Below are positions 7,715 to 15,044 of a stretch of 15,226 nt of DNA, piece after piece. A program made the position numbers and the translations under genes. The DNA lies in assembly GCA_903868375.1 (NCBI GenBank), contig CAIPVD010000053.1, positions 1 to 15,226 on the forward strand, given 5' to 3'. The stretch's first letter is position 1; each line of letters begins with the position of its first letter. The notes beneath the pieces are model-generated. The model searched no databases. It saw only the letters and a list, made by a program, of their open reading frames with translations, and was not told the origin of the DNA. The DNA is from an uncultured delta proteobacterium (lineage in GTDB: Bacteria; UBA10199; GCA-002796325; 1-14-0-20-49-13).

Positions 7715-8166
7715 AAATGAACAAAGTGTCCAAGGACGATAAGGCAGATGTTCGCATATACTCCCGCGAACACGTCGTCCATGACGATACCAACGCCGCC
7801 CTTTAATTTTTTATCTGCCCATCCGGCCGGGAAAGGCTTTAATATATCAAAAATTCTAAAGAAGACAAATCCAGCAATTGCCGCCTTCCAGCTCCAGGCG
7901 TGACCTATCATTGTAACGATATAACCGGCGACCTCATCTATCACTATCTTCTGCGGATCTTTTTCGCCAAACTCCACCGCAGCCTTATCGCTCACCCAGC
8001 ATGAAAACAGGATGAATACGACAGCGAACAATATATAATGAAGGATAGGAAGGCCCGAAATCCCCCAAAAAAGTGCGACACCTACAATCGTTCCAAACGT
8101 CCCCGGCGCTGCTGGAATGTAACCTGCGCCAAGACCAGTTGCTAAGAATTTTATAATTGCCTTCAT
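7711..8166 (-). CDS. pgpA: Phosphatidylglycerophosphatase A
   Basis: An inner-membrane enzyme that dephosphorylates phosphatidylglycerol phosphate to phosphatidylglycerol. The 151-residue length is normal. Family signatures are complete: GAGYIPAAPGTFGTIVG (13-29), KDPQKIVIDEVAGYIV (69-84), FFRIFDILKPFPAGWADK (102-119) and GGVGIVMDDVFAGVYA (123-138). The acidic residues in IDE and MDD are the probable metal-binding catalytic set. Hydrophobic membrane segments lie at about 26-56, 79-104 and 130-149. GAGGAAG lies just before the ATG at 8164-8166. It is the first gene of the set that runs into cinA, thpR and recA. Its promoter should lie in 8176-8325, but I see no convincing -35/-10 pair there. 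Confidence 0.96.
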   Translation of the reverse strand: MKAIIKFLATGLGAGYIPAAPGTFGTIVGVALFWGISGLPILHYILFAVVFILFSCWVSDKAAVEFGEKDPQKIVIDEVAGYIVTMIGHAWSWKAAIAGFVFFRIFDILKPFPAGWADKKLKGGVGIVMDDVFAGVYANICLIVLGHFVHL

Positions 8167-8175
8167 TTCTTCCTC

Positions 8176-8325
8176 ATCAACATTTCAATTTCGATATCAT
8201 TGCTCCATTTCGAAAACAAGTCTTGATATAGCAAAAAAGATGCCATGAAAAAACTTCAACGATTTCAGCGAAAAGAAGAATGCGCGTTCTTTAAAATTGT
8301 CTAATTTTCGTCAGATCAGTGCAGG
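8176..8325. other. Intergenic stretch between radA 3' end and pgpA
   Basis: About 150 AT-rich bases with no gene. They hold a weak stem, AAGAA (8276-8280) with TTCTT (8287-8291) around GCGC, and an AT-only inverted repeat at 8293-8308 (AAAATT and AATTTT). Either could assist release of radA transcripts on the minus strand, but neither has a clean U-tract. The pgpA operon promoter should lie here. Confidence 0.3.
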
Positions 8326-9708
8326 TCAAGCCAGGTCCAGACATTCCGTAACACTTGAGATCCCTATCGTCTCGACACCTTTAGGCGCCTTTACCTTGGC
8401 GTTCGATTTCGGCAATATAACTTTTGTGAATCCCATCTTTGCCGCTTCCGCTAATCTTATCTCGATGCCAGAAACCGCACGTACTTCACCGGTCAAACCG
8501 ACTTCACCCAAGATAAGCATATGCGGATCGATAGGCTTGTTCTTAAAGCTCGAAGCTATCGCGGCCAAGATCCCTAGGTCCGCGGCAGGCTCGTTCACTT
8601 TAATTCCACCGGCGACATTTAAGAAGATATCCTGATCTTGCAATTGCAATCCGATAACTTTTTCAAGCACGGCAACGAGGAGCGCCACGCGGCCTGAATC
8701 CATTCCGATGGCGGTCCGCCTCGGCTGTGAAAATCCCGACGAAGTAACAAGCGCCTGCACTTCGATAAGCACCGGCCTCGAACCTTCGAGCGATGCAACG
8801 ACGACGGAACCGGATGCATTCTCGGGCCTCTCCGCCAGGAAAAGACTCGACGGATTTAAAACTTCTTTCAATCCCGCACCAGTCATTTCGAAAACGCCGA
8901 TCTCGTTCGTCGAACCAAAGCGGTTTTTCACCGCGCGCAGCAGCCGGAACGGATGCCCGCGCTCACCTTCGAAATAAAGCACGGTATCGACCATATGTTC
9001 CAAGACCTTCGGCCCGGCAATTGCGCCGTCTTTCGTAACGTGGCCGACAAGTATCGTTGCCGTCGCGCAAGCTTTGGAATAATAAAGGAACTGGCCCGCC
9101 GCTTCTCTAACCTGGCTGACCGTTCCCGGCGCGCTCGTAATATTGTTCGAATATATCGTCTGAATAGAATCGACCGCAATGACCGATGGCTTGAGTTTTT
9201 TTATCTCCTCCATCAACCGCTCGAGGCAATTTTCGGCGATGACATATATATCTTCGTGATTTATTTTTAGCCGTTCGGCGCGCATCTTTATCTGCGGAGC
9301 CGATTCTTCGCCGGAGATATATAATACTTTGCGTCCTTGCTGGCCCGGAACCTTGCTGGCCTTGCTGGCGATAGATCCAAACGCCTGCAAAACTATCGTC
9401 GACTTACCAATTCCAGGGTCGCCACCTATCAAGATAACAGAGCCGGGGACGATACCGCCGCCCAGCACCCTATCCAGCTCGGCGATTCCGACCGGATCGT
9501 GTTCGCTTGCATCGGTGCTAATGTCTGGAAGCGGCGTTGGCGAAAAATTTGCCGAAGCCGTCATTGAGCTGCGCGTCGGCTTTACCTCTTCTGCGATCTG
9601 TTCTTCCACGTAAGTGTTCCAATTATTACATTCCGGGCACCTGCCCAGCCACTTTGGCGACTGCGCACCGCAGTTCTGACATGTAAATATCGTGTTATTC
9701 TTTGCCAT
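8326..9708 (-). CDS. radA: DNA repair protein RadA (Sms)
   Basis: A RecA-like hexameric ATPase that promotes branch migration of recombination intermediates. Domains in order: a zinc finger with C10, C13, C24 and C27 (CQNCG...CPEC); an ATPase core with Walker A GDPGIGKST (96-104), SGEES (132-136) and Walker B VIAVDSIQT (176-184); the RadA-specific KNRFG motif (261-265); and a C-terminal Lon-protease-like domain with GGIKVNEPAADLG (367-379) and GEVGLTGEVR (401-410). The length of 460 is normal. A short insertion at about 112-126, between Walker A and SGEES, is encoded by an internal DNA repeat. The ATG at 9706-9708 gives the standard MAKNNTIFTCQNCG start; no strong ribosome site is seen. It diverges from the exporter gene at 9815 and lies upstream of the recA operon on the same strand, with its own likely promoter. 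Confidence 0.98.
   Translation of the reverse strand: MAKNNTIFTCQNCGAQSPKWLGRCPECNNWNTYVEEQIAEEVKPTRSSMTASANFSPTPLPDISTDASEHDPVGIAELDRVLGGGIVPGSVILIGGDPGIGKSTIVLQAFGSIASKASKVPGQQGRKVLYISGEESAPQIKMRAERLKINHEDIYVIAENCLERLMEEIKKLKPSVIAVDSIQTIYSNNITSAPGTVSQVREAAGQFLYYSKACATATILVGHVTKDGAIAGPKVLEHMVDTVLYFEGERGHPFRLLRAVKNRFGSTNEIGVFEMTGAGLKEVLNPSSLFLAERPENASGSVVVASLEGSRPVLIEVQALVTSSGFSQPRRTAIGMDSGRVALLVAVLEKVIGLQLQDQDIFLNVAGGIKVNEPAADLGILAAIASSFKNKPIDPHMLILGEVGLTGEVRAVSGIEIRLAEAAKMGFTKVILPKSNAKVKAPKGVETIGISSVTECLDLA
9335..9369 (-). repeat. Triplicated 10-bp repeat inside radA
   Basis: CCTTGCTGGC (plus-strand reading) occurs at 9335-9344, 9351-9360 and 9360-9369. It encodes the Ala/Ser/Lys/Pro/Gln-rich segment between Walker A and the SGEES motif of RadA and looks like a small slippage-type expansion in a surface loop. 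Confidence 0.7.
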
Positions 9709-9738
9709 ACGTGTAAAAGGCTTATTTCATTCATCTGA

Positions 9739-9767
9739 AGAATATCAAGGAAATAGTGAACTGTTAA
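9739..9767 (-). promoter_or_regulatory. Candidate sigma-70-type promoter of radA
   Basis: On the minus strand TTAACA (9762-9767, five of six to the -35 consensus) is followed after exactly 17 bases by TATTCT (9739-9744, four of six to the -10 consensus). Initiation near 9732 would leave a leader of about 24 bases before the radA ATG. The site was found by eye only. Confidence 0.4.
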
Positions 9768-9814
9768 AGCTTCTCTCGCTTGATTTCGGGCACCACATAT
9801 AGTAGAGGTCTTGT

Positions 9815-12364
9815 ATGGATATGAATAATGAGACCTTAAGCAAACATCCGCACTGGAAGAAATATGCGGAATTCATGAGGAAATACGACTTTGCGGTGGT
9901 GCTGCTTTCTATCGCTCTTTTTGTCTTATCATTCTATTTGGTCAAGAACCTGAAGGTCCGGAGCGACTTTAAGGAAATGCTGCCGGAAAAATACGAAAGT
10001 GTCATCCAGTTCAACAACATCGAAAAGCGTACCCGCAGCGTCGGCAATCTTATCATGCTGGTCGGCAACGCGCCCTGGGATAAGATGCGCGCCTTTATCG
10101 ACGATTTCCGGCCGCGAGCAGAAGAAGAGCTGAAAGACATGGTCAGCCGCGTTGATACGAACGCAAAAGAGGTTTCAGATTTTTACGATCACAACAAATA
10201 TCTCTATATCGACCTAGACGACCTGCAAGAGGTCCGCGATCGTTTAAAGAGAAGCATCGACTACGAAAAACTTAAACGCACGCATCTATACATCGAATTC
10301 GGCGACGAGGAACCTAAGTTCGACACGAACGATATCGAAGACAAATATAAAAAGAAGGCGGGAAACTATCTCGACTATAAAGAAGGATATTTCACAACGC
10401 CAGACGCCACACTTGCAGCAGTCATCTTAAAGCCAAGAGAGGGCGCTACAAATGTCGAGTTCGCAGAAAAACTAATCGACAAAACGACAAAGCTTGTAGC
10501 CGAAATGGACCCGGCAAAATACGATCCTGACCTTAAAGTTGGTTTCGGCGGCCGTTACCAGAAGATGATCACCGAATACAAATCTCTCGTCGGTGACATT
10601 TTAAAGACGACCATACTCTGCCTAACGCTCGTCGGCGCACTACTGCTTATCTATTATAGAAGGGTAAAGCCTTGCCTGCTCATGACTATCACCGTCATGC
10701 AAGGCACATTGATAGCGTTAGCTATCGGTTATTTGGCGATCGGTTATTTGACGAGTCAAACTGCATTCCTAGGCTCTATTATCGTCGGCAACGGCATAAA
10801 TTTCAGTATCATATTCATGTCGCGTTTTCTTGAAGAGCGCCGCGACAACGGAAGAGAGATAGTTGACGCCATTGCCGTAGCATTAAGCCAGACCTGGAAG
10901 CCAACACTTACCGCGGCTTCGACGACATCTGCATCTTTCTTGGCCCTGATGCTCACGAACGTTAGGTCGTTCAGCCAGTTCGGTTTTATCGGAGGCATGG
11001 GCATGACGATCTGCTGGGGCTGTACATATTTTTTCCTCCCTTCATGGCTCTCTGTCTTGGAAAGGATCTGGCCAACGAAGGTAGCACACGAGAGCAAACC
11101 ACATAAGTATTTTTTGTTCGAGCCGCTCGGCAATTTTCTGGTCAAAAATTACAAAGGGGTGCTCAAATTCAGCGTGGCACTTTCTATCGCATCTATCTTT
11201 TTCATTGCATGGTACGCGCCTAACGCCATTGAATACAACTTCGAGAACTTACGGTTCAAACCCGCGAAAGAGACCGGCGAAAAATGGGAACTTGCCGCTC
11301 GCGACAGAATAAACGATATCTTCGGCCAATCGACGACGCCATCGGTCGTTTTGGCCGACCGCGCTGATCAGGCAGAACCGATCTGCGAAGCCATCACCAA
11401 AAAAGCGGGGCCTCTCGGCGAGAACAACCTGATGGACCAGTGCAAGACGCTTAATTCGCTCGTGCCAACGGACCAGGACCAAAAACTGGAGCTCCTTGCA
11501 GATATGCGCGAGATGATATCTGGCAGCTCGCTTAATTTCTTGAACGAGGAACAGAAGAAAGAGGTCGATAAGTTCCTCTCGCAGCTAGACCTTGAAAAAT
11601 TATCGATAGACGATATTCCAAAGACGATCGTTAATAACTTTGAAGAGGTCGATGGAAGTTTAGGCAAGATAGTCTTTGTCTATCCAAAACCATCTGCGAA
11701 CCTGTGGAACGGCAAAGAGCTGATACGCTTCGCCGATCTCATACGCGAGGTTGACCTGCCAAGCGGCGAAAAGATCTATTCATCCGGCGAACCGGTAATA
11801 TTTGCGGACCTGCTCCACGCAATGGTACACGAAGGCCCGCTTGTTACTATGTTCTCTTTCATAATGGTGCTAATACTCATCGTGATCAATTTCAGGCACT
11901 CACGCGAAAGCGTCTTCATCATGTTCAGCCTTGTGATAGGGATATTGTGGCTCGTTGCAGCGCTCCCCTTCTTCAGGGTCAAGCTCAACTTCTTGAACTT
12001 CATCGCCCTTCCAATATCGTTCGGCATAGGCGTCGATTACGCGGTAAACATATATCAGCGTTACAAACAGGACGGCAAGGGAAGCGTTAAGGGCGTCATT
12101 AAATTCACCGGTGCCGCCGTTATGTTATGTTCGCTTACGACGGTCATAGGATACTCGGTCATCTTAACTTCGCGCAATATGGGACTGCAAAGTTTCGGCC
12201 TAACCGCGCTCTTGGGCGAAATAACGTGCCTCTCCGCCGCGCTAATTTCTCTGCCGTCGTTCATCACATGGCTCGAACATCGCGAAGAAAAGAAGAACCT
12301 GGCAAAGGCAGCTGAAAATGCGAAATGCACCGAAGGCGTGGAAATGTGCGGATCTACTGATTGA
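9815..12364 (+). CDS. RND superfamily (MMPL/Patched-like) exporter, 12 TM
   Basis: An inner-membrane RND-type transporter of 849 residues, the size of the MMPL/COG1033 'predicted exporter' group rather than the longer tripartite AcrB type. It is an internal duplication: TM1 (28-44), a periplasmic loop to about 260, TM2-6 (264-415), TM7 (450-468), a second periplasmic loop to about 673, then TM8-12 (675-818). The second half has the proton-relay signature GIGVDY (737-742, D741). The equivalent site of the first half reads GNGINF (325-330), with N329 in place of Asp. The C-terminal tail after TM12 is short and hydrophilic. AGAGG lies 6 bases before the ATG. The cargo is unknown; lipids or hydrophobic molecules are typical of the family. 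No membrane-fusion or outer-membrane partner is adjacent. The gene ends 10 bases from the convergent tRNA-Val gene. Confidence 0.92.
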   Translation: MDMNNETLSKHPHWKKYAEFMRKYDFAVVLLSIALFVLSFYLVKNLKVRSDFKEMLPEKYESVIQFNNIEKRTRSVGNLIMLVGNAPWDKMRAFIDDFRPRAEEELKDMVSRVDTNAKEVSDFYDHNKYLYIDLDDLQEVRDRLKRSIDYEKLKRTHLYIEFGDEEPKFDTNDIEDKYKKKAGNYLDYKEGYFTTPDATLAAVILKPREGATNVEFAEKLIDKTTKLVAEMDPAKYDPDLKVGFGGRYQKMITEYKSLVGDILKTTILCLTLVGALLLIYYRRVKPCLLMTITVMQGTLIALAIGYLAIGYLTSQTAFLGSIIVGNGINFSIIFMSRFLEERRDNGREIVDAIAVALSQTWKPTLTAASTTSASFLALMLTNVRSFSQFGFIGGMGMTICWGCTYFFLPSWLSVLERIWPTKVAHESKPHKYFLFEPLGNFLVKNYKGVLKFSVALSIASIFFIAWYAPNAIEYNFENLRFKPAKETGEKWELAARDRINDIFGQSTTPSVVLADRADQAEPICEAITKKAGPLGENNLMDQCKTLNSLVPTDQDQKLELLADMREMISGSSLNFLNEEQKKEVDKFLSQLDLEKLSIDDIPKTIVNNFEEVDGSLGKIVFVYPKPSANLWNGKELIRFADLIREVDLPSGEKIYSSGEPVIFADLLHAMVHEGPLVTMFSFIMVLILIVINFRHSRESVFIMFSLVIGILWLVAALPFFRVKLNFLNFIALPISFGIGVDYAVNIYQRYKQDGKGSVKGVIKFTGAAVMLCSLTTVIGYSVILTSRNMGLQSFGLTALLGEITCLSAALISLPSFITWLEHREEKKNLAKAAENAKCTEGVEMCGSTD
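10724..10750 (+). repeat. In-frame 15-bp tandem duplication in the exporter gene
   Basis: ATCGGTTATTTG occurs at 10724-10735 and again at 10739-10750, a period of 15 bases. It encodes AIGYL-AIGYL inside a transmembrane segment (residues 303-312). The copies differ only at bases between the two cores. Confidence 0.7.
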
Positions 12365-12374
12365 CCATTTAATG

Positions 12375-12446
12375 TGGGCGATACTGGACTTGAACCAGTG
12401 ACCCCTGCTATGTGAAAGCAGTGCTCTACCGCTGAGCCAATCGCCC
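12375..12446 (-). tRNA. tRNA-Val (anticodon CAC)
   Basis: A 72-nt cloverleaf read on the minus strand. The acceptor pairs GGGCGAT with ATCGCCC perfectly, the D stem is GCTC/GAGC, the anticodon stem is CTGCT/AGCAG with loop TTCACAT (CAC at 34-36, reading GUG), and the T arm is ACTGG-TTCAAGT-CCAGT. The discriminator is A. The genome continues CAT, so CCA is not encoded and must be added after transcription. It lies 14 bases downstream of tRNA-Ala and is probably co-transcribed with it. Confidence 0.96.
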
Positions 12447-12460
12447 GATTATTGGTTCGG

Positions 12461-12533
12461 TGGAGGTGATCGGGATCGAACCGACGGCCTCTACGTTGCG
12501 AACGTAGCGCTCTCCCAACTGAGCTACACCCCC
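12461..12533 (-). tRNA. tRNA-Ala (anticodon CGC)
   Basis: A 73-nt cloverleaf on the minus strand. The acceptor strands are GGGGGTG and CACCTCC, which places a G3.U70 wobble pair, the main identity element for alanyl-tRNA synthetase. The D arm is GCTC-AGTTGGGA-GAGC, the anticodon loop is TTCGCAA (CGC at 34-36, reading GCG), and the T arm is GTCGG-TTCGATC-CCGAT. The discriminator is A and the next bases are CCG, so CCA is not fully encoded. It is the first gene of a two-tRNA unit with tRNA-Val. Confidence 0.97.
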
Positions 12534-12623
12534 ACTGAACCAACAGCTGCAACCGTATTGCCTATATCATCTAAAAAAACAAGTGGATTTTTCTCTTTAG
12601 GCGAACTAGACTCGGTTCCACAA
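12534..12623. promoter_or_regulatory. Divergent control region between the tRNA pair and the binding-protein/kinase unit
   Basis: If the binding-protein gene starts at GTG 12624, these 90 bases are its upstream region and also carry the promoter of the two tRNAs on the other strand. AT-rich blocks (TATATC near 12563 and an A7 run at 12573-12579) are present, but no clear -35/-10 pair can be named on either strand. The alternative TTG start at 12558 would put most of it inside the coding region. Confidence 0.35.
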
Positions 12624-13550
12624 GTGAGCAAAACGATATTCATAATCCTGTCGCTCGTTTTTATCCTGGCCACGATGGCACTTGCCACCTTTTTGAGCTC
12701 CAGAAGCACGAATGTCAGCACTTTCAAGATAAAAACCGATGAAAATACGATACTTTTGGGCATTTCTCCGTGGGGCGACCCCAAAAAGGTGAAAGAGCAA
12801 TACTCACCGCTCATCAGTTATCTAAGCGAACGCTTAGGCAAAAAGATCCAGTTCCTATCCATGGAAGATTACGACGTCGCAGTTGAAAATCTGCTGGACG
12901 GCAACATCGACATATCCGTTATGGCACCGGCCAGCTACGTAAAGGCAAAGGCCCGCGAACCTGGAATTCAATACATAACCACCTCGCTCATGAATAATGG
13001 CGGTGTTTTACGTGCAACATATAAAGGATATCTTGTCACGCTTAAGTCGAAATATAACGGCTTGACGTTCGACGAGCTTTTAAAAAATCCAAAAAAGTAC
13101 AAGATAGGTTTCGTAAGCCTGGCCTCTGCATCTGGATGGGCTTACCCCGCCGCCATGATGAAAAAACGCGGAGTCGATCCTGAATCCGCGTTCAAAAAAG
13201 TAATCTTCTTCGATAATCATCAGGCGGTCATCGATGCGCTAATCTCCGGAAAGGTTGATGTTGCAGCTACTTGGGACGGCAATATAGACGAAGCGACAAG
13301 CAAATATGGCGACATATTCTGGGTAGTCTACCGCTCAGCCGATATCCCAGGATCTGCCTGGGTGGCATCAAAGAACTTCGATCCCGCCATAACAAAGAAG
13401 CTGGCCGCCACCTTAGAAGAGATCAATGGCAGCGAAGAACTTAAATCAACGCTTCTCAAAGATGCACCAGACAAGGGCTGGACGCGCGCACCAGATAGTT
13501 TTTACGATAGTGTAAGAGAGGTCGTTAAATATGTTGGCGATTTTAAATAG
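12558..13550 (+). CDS. PhnD-type phosphate/phosphonate-family substrate-binding protein, membrane-anchored or exported
   Basis: A periplasmic binding protein of the PhnD family (type 2 fold). Signatures, numbered from the TTG start, are YSPLISYLSERLGKKIQF (82-99), NIDISVMAPASYVKAK (116-131), SLASASGWAYPAAM (187-200), VIFFDNHQAVIDALISGKVDV (215-235) and the C-terminal helices. The open frame can start at TTG 12558 (330 residues) or GTG 12624 (308 residues, beginning MSKTIFIILSLVF). I favour GTG because it places a basic residue and a hydrophobic stretch right at the N-terminus, as in a signal peptide or anchor; neither start has a Shine-Dalgarno site. There is no lipobox cysteine, so the protein is exported or remains anchored by that segment. 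No ABC permease or ATPase is nearby. The kinase gene follows 12 bases later, which suggests a ligand-sensing rather than import role. The ligand is unknown; the family also binds compounds other than phosphonates. Confidence 0.88.
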   Translation: MPISSKKTSGFFSLGELDSVPQVSKTIFIILSLVFILATMALATFLSSRSTNVSTFKIKTDENTILLGISPWGDPKKVKEQYSPLISYLSERLGKKIQFLSMEDYDVAVENLLDGNIDISVMAPASYVKAKAREPGIQYITTSLMNNGGVLRATYKGYLVTLKSKYNGLTFDELLKNPKKYKIGFVSLASASGWAYPAAMMKKRGVDPESAFKKVIFFDNHQAVIDALISGKVDVAATWDGNIDEATSKYGDIFWVVYRSADIPGSAWVASKNFDPAITKKLAATLEEINGSEELKSTLLKDAPDKGWTRAPDSFYDSVREVVKYVGDFK

Positions 13551-13562
13551 CTGCACTGCTGA

Positions 13563-14975
13563 ATGAAACTAAACGTACATCACATAGCCGACAAGCTTTT
13601 TTACGGCATCGTCATATTGCTCGTCTTGGTACTTGGAAGCCTCGGCGCAGTCATCACGAATCAAAGAATAAAAGATGTTTCAACGCGCATGGAAAAAAGG
13701 ATGGAGATAACCGCCGGCTATCTTGGCAGGGTACTGCCGTTATCGGTTGGAAAGTTAGACGCAAAGCAGATGCGCGCCGACATCGAAAAAGCGGCTTCCG
13801 AGGAACTTCAGGCGGTGGAAATATTCGATGCGGCCGATGAGCGCATATATGTTTACGAACGAAATGGCGAAGATGTAAAGTTCGACAAGAAAATCGAACA
13901 CGAGCTAATTGAAAACGGCCATCACACGGGCAAAATGGTCGCCTATTTCTCGCTCGCTTCATATATGAAGGCGTTCCGCGCCAGAGAGTTGCTGCGCTTC
14001 GTAATTCTTATATCGGCGGCGGGCCTTGCTTTGGGCGGCGGCATATTCTACCTGGTTAAAAGGATCATAGTAACTCCGATAAACAACACGCTTGCGTTCT
14101 CGGAGGAGTTGGCCTTAGGCAATTACGGCAAACGAATCGATGTGCGGTCGGACGATGAAATGGGAATGCTCCAGGCATCGCTTAACAACATGGCCGACGC
14201 GCTGCAGGAATCGGTCGAAGACCTAAAGGGATCGTTCTACGAAGCGGAGGCATCCAGGCAGCAAGCGCTCGAAGCGGCTCGGCTTAAAAGTGAGTTTTTA
14301 GCCAGCATCTCGCACGAAATAAGAACGCCTATAAACGCGATCGTAGGTTTTTCGGACCTGCTCCTGGAAGACGAAAGTTCGGAAGAGAAAAGAGAAAGCC
14401 TTCACACTATTAAGAAGAGCGCGAATATTTTGCTCGATAACATAAACGACATCCTAGACATTTCGAAGATCGAAGCTGGCAAGATGAAACTTTCCGAAAC
14501 CGAACTGAACCTGCCTGAACTGGTCGATGAAATAGCTCCGATCATCAAGCTACGGTTGCACGGCAAGGAAGTTAAGTTCGACGTTAACATACACCCGGAG
14601 TTAAGCGACCGCGTTCTATACGGCGATAGGACAAGGCTCCGCCAGATACTCTTGAACATCCTTATCAACGCAACCAAGTTCACACATAAAGGTTACATTG
14701 AATTCTCGGCCGCACCCGATGAAGAACAGGGCAAGGTAATATTCAGTATCAAAGATACGGGCATAGGCATCCCAAAAGAACACCACCAGCGCATATTCGA
14801 CCCGTTCACTCAAGTCGATGGATCGGTCGCGCGCGAATATGGCGGGACAGGACTGGGCCTTACCATTGCAAAGCGCCTTGTGGAGATGATGGACGGACGC
14901 ATCTGGGTAGAAAGCACGCCGGGGGACGGAACGACATTCTATTTTACGGTAGAGCTGAAGAGATTACCTACCTGA
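13563..14975 (+). CDS. HAMP-containing sensor histidine kinase
   Basis: A 470-residue membrane sensor kinase. TM1 is about 11-32, followed by a periplasmic domain of about 110 residues (33-143) and TM2 (144-165). The periplasmic segment VEIFDAADERIYVYE...GKMVAYFSL resembles CHASE8-type small sensor domains, which is inference. A HAMP linker (about 166-220) and short coiled coil lead to HisKA with the phospho-acceptor H251 in SHEIRTPINAIVGFSDLL. The ATPase domain has the N box (NILINATKFT, 365-374), the G1 box (DTGIGI, 398-403), the F box (IFDPFTQ, 411-417) and the G2 box (GGTGLGL, 427-433). All catalytic residues look intact. There is no receiver domain, and no response-regulator gene lies in the window, so it is an orphan as far as seen. 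It follows the PhnD-like gene by 12 bases with no clear ribosome site and is probably co-transcribed and coupled. Confidence 0.96.
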   Translation: MKLNVHHIADKLFYGIVILLVLVLGSLGAVITNQRIKDVSTRMEKRMEITAGYLGRVLPLSVGKLDAKQMRADIEKAASEELQAVEIFDAADERIYVYERNGEDVKFDKKIEHELIENGHHTGKMVAYFSLASYMKAFRARELLRFVILISAAGLALGGGIFYLVKRIIVTPINNTLAFSEELALGNYGKRIDVRSDDEMGMLQASLNNMADALQESVEDLKGSFYEAEASRQQALEAARLKSEFLASISHEIRTPINAIVGFSDLLLEDESSEEKRESLHTIKKSANILLDNINDILDISKIEAGKMKLSETELNLPELVDEIAPIIKLRLHGKEVKFDVNIHPELSDRVLYGDRTRLRQILLNILINATKFTHKGYIEFSAAPDEEQGKVIFSIKDTGIGIPKEHHQRIFDPFTQVDGSVAREYGGTGLGLTIAKRLVEMMDGRIWVESTPGDGTTFYFTVELKRLPT

Positions 14976-14995
14976 CCCCACAGAAGTATTCATTT

Positions 14996-15044
14996 AACTT
15001 CGATAAATGCAATTAGGATATAAGGATCTAAGATAACTTCGATA
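14996..15044. repeat. 10-bp direct repeat at the kinase/four-helix-bundle junction
   Basis: AACTTCGATA occurs at 14996-15005, between the two convergent genes, and again at 15035-15044, inside the last codons of the four-helix-bundle gene. At this length it could be chance; no insertion or terminator structure accompanies it. Confidence 0.3.

Noticed and set aside
8276..8308. Possible terminators after radA
   Set aside because: The stems are short or AT-only and lack a clean U-tract, so they are mentioned only as part of the intergenic description.
8167..8325. LexA/SOS box upstream of the pgpA-recA operon
   Set aside because: No CTGT-N8-ACAG or GAAC-N4-GTTC type palindrome was found by eye; a lineage-specific box could still exist.
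12061..12552. A 163-codon minus-strand frame through both tRNAs and the exporter 3' end
   Set aside because: Its N-terminal part is the translation of the tRNA-Ala and tRNA-Val genes, a well-known artefact, and the rest is antisense to the exporter.
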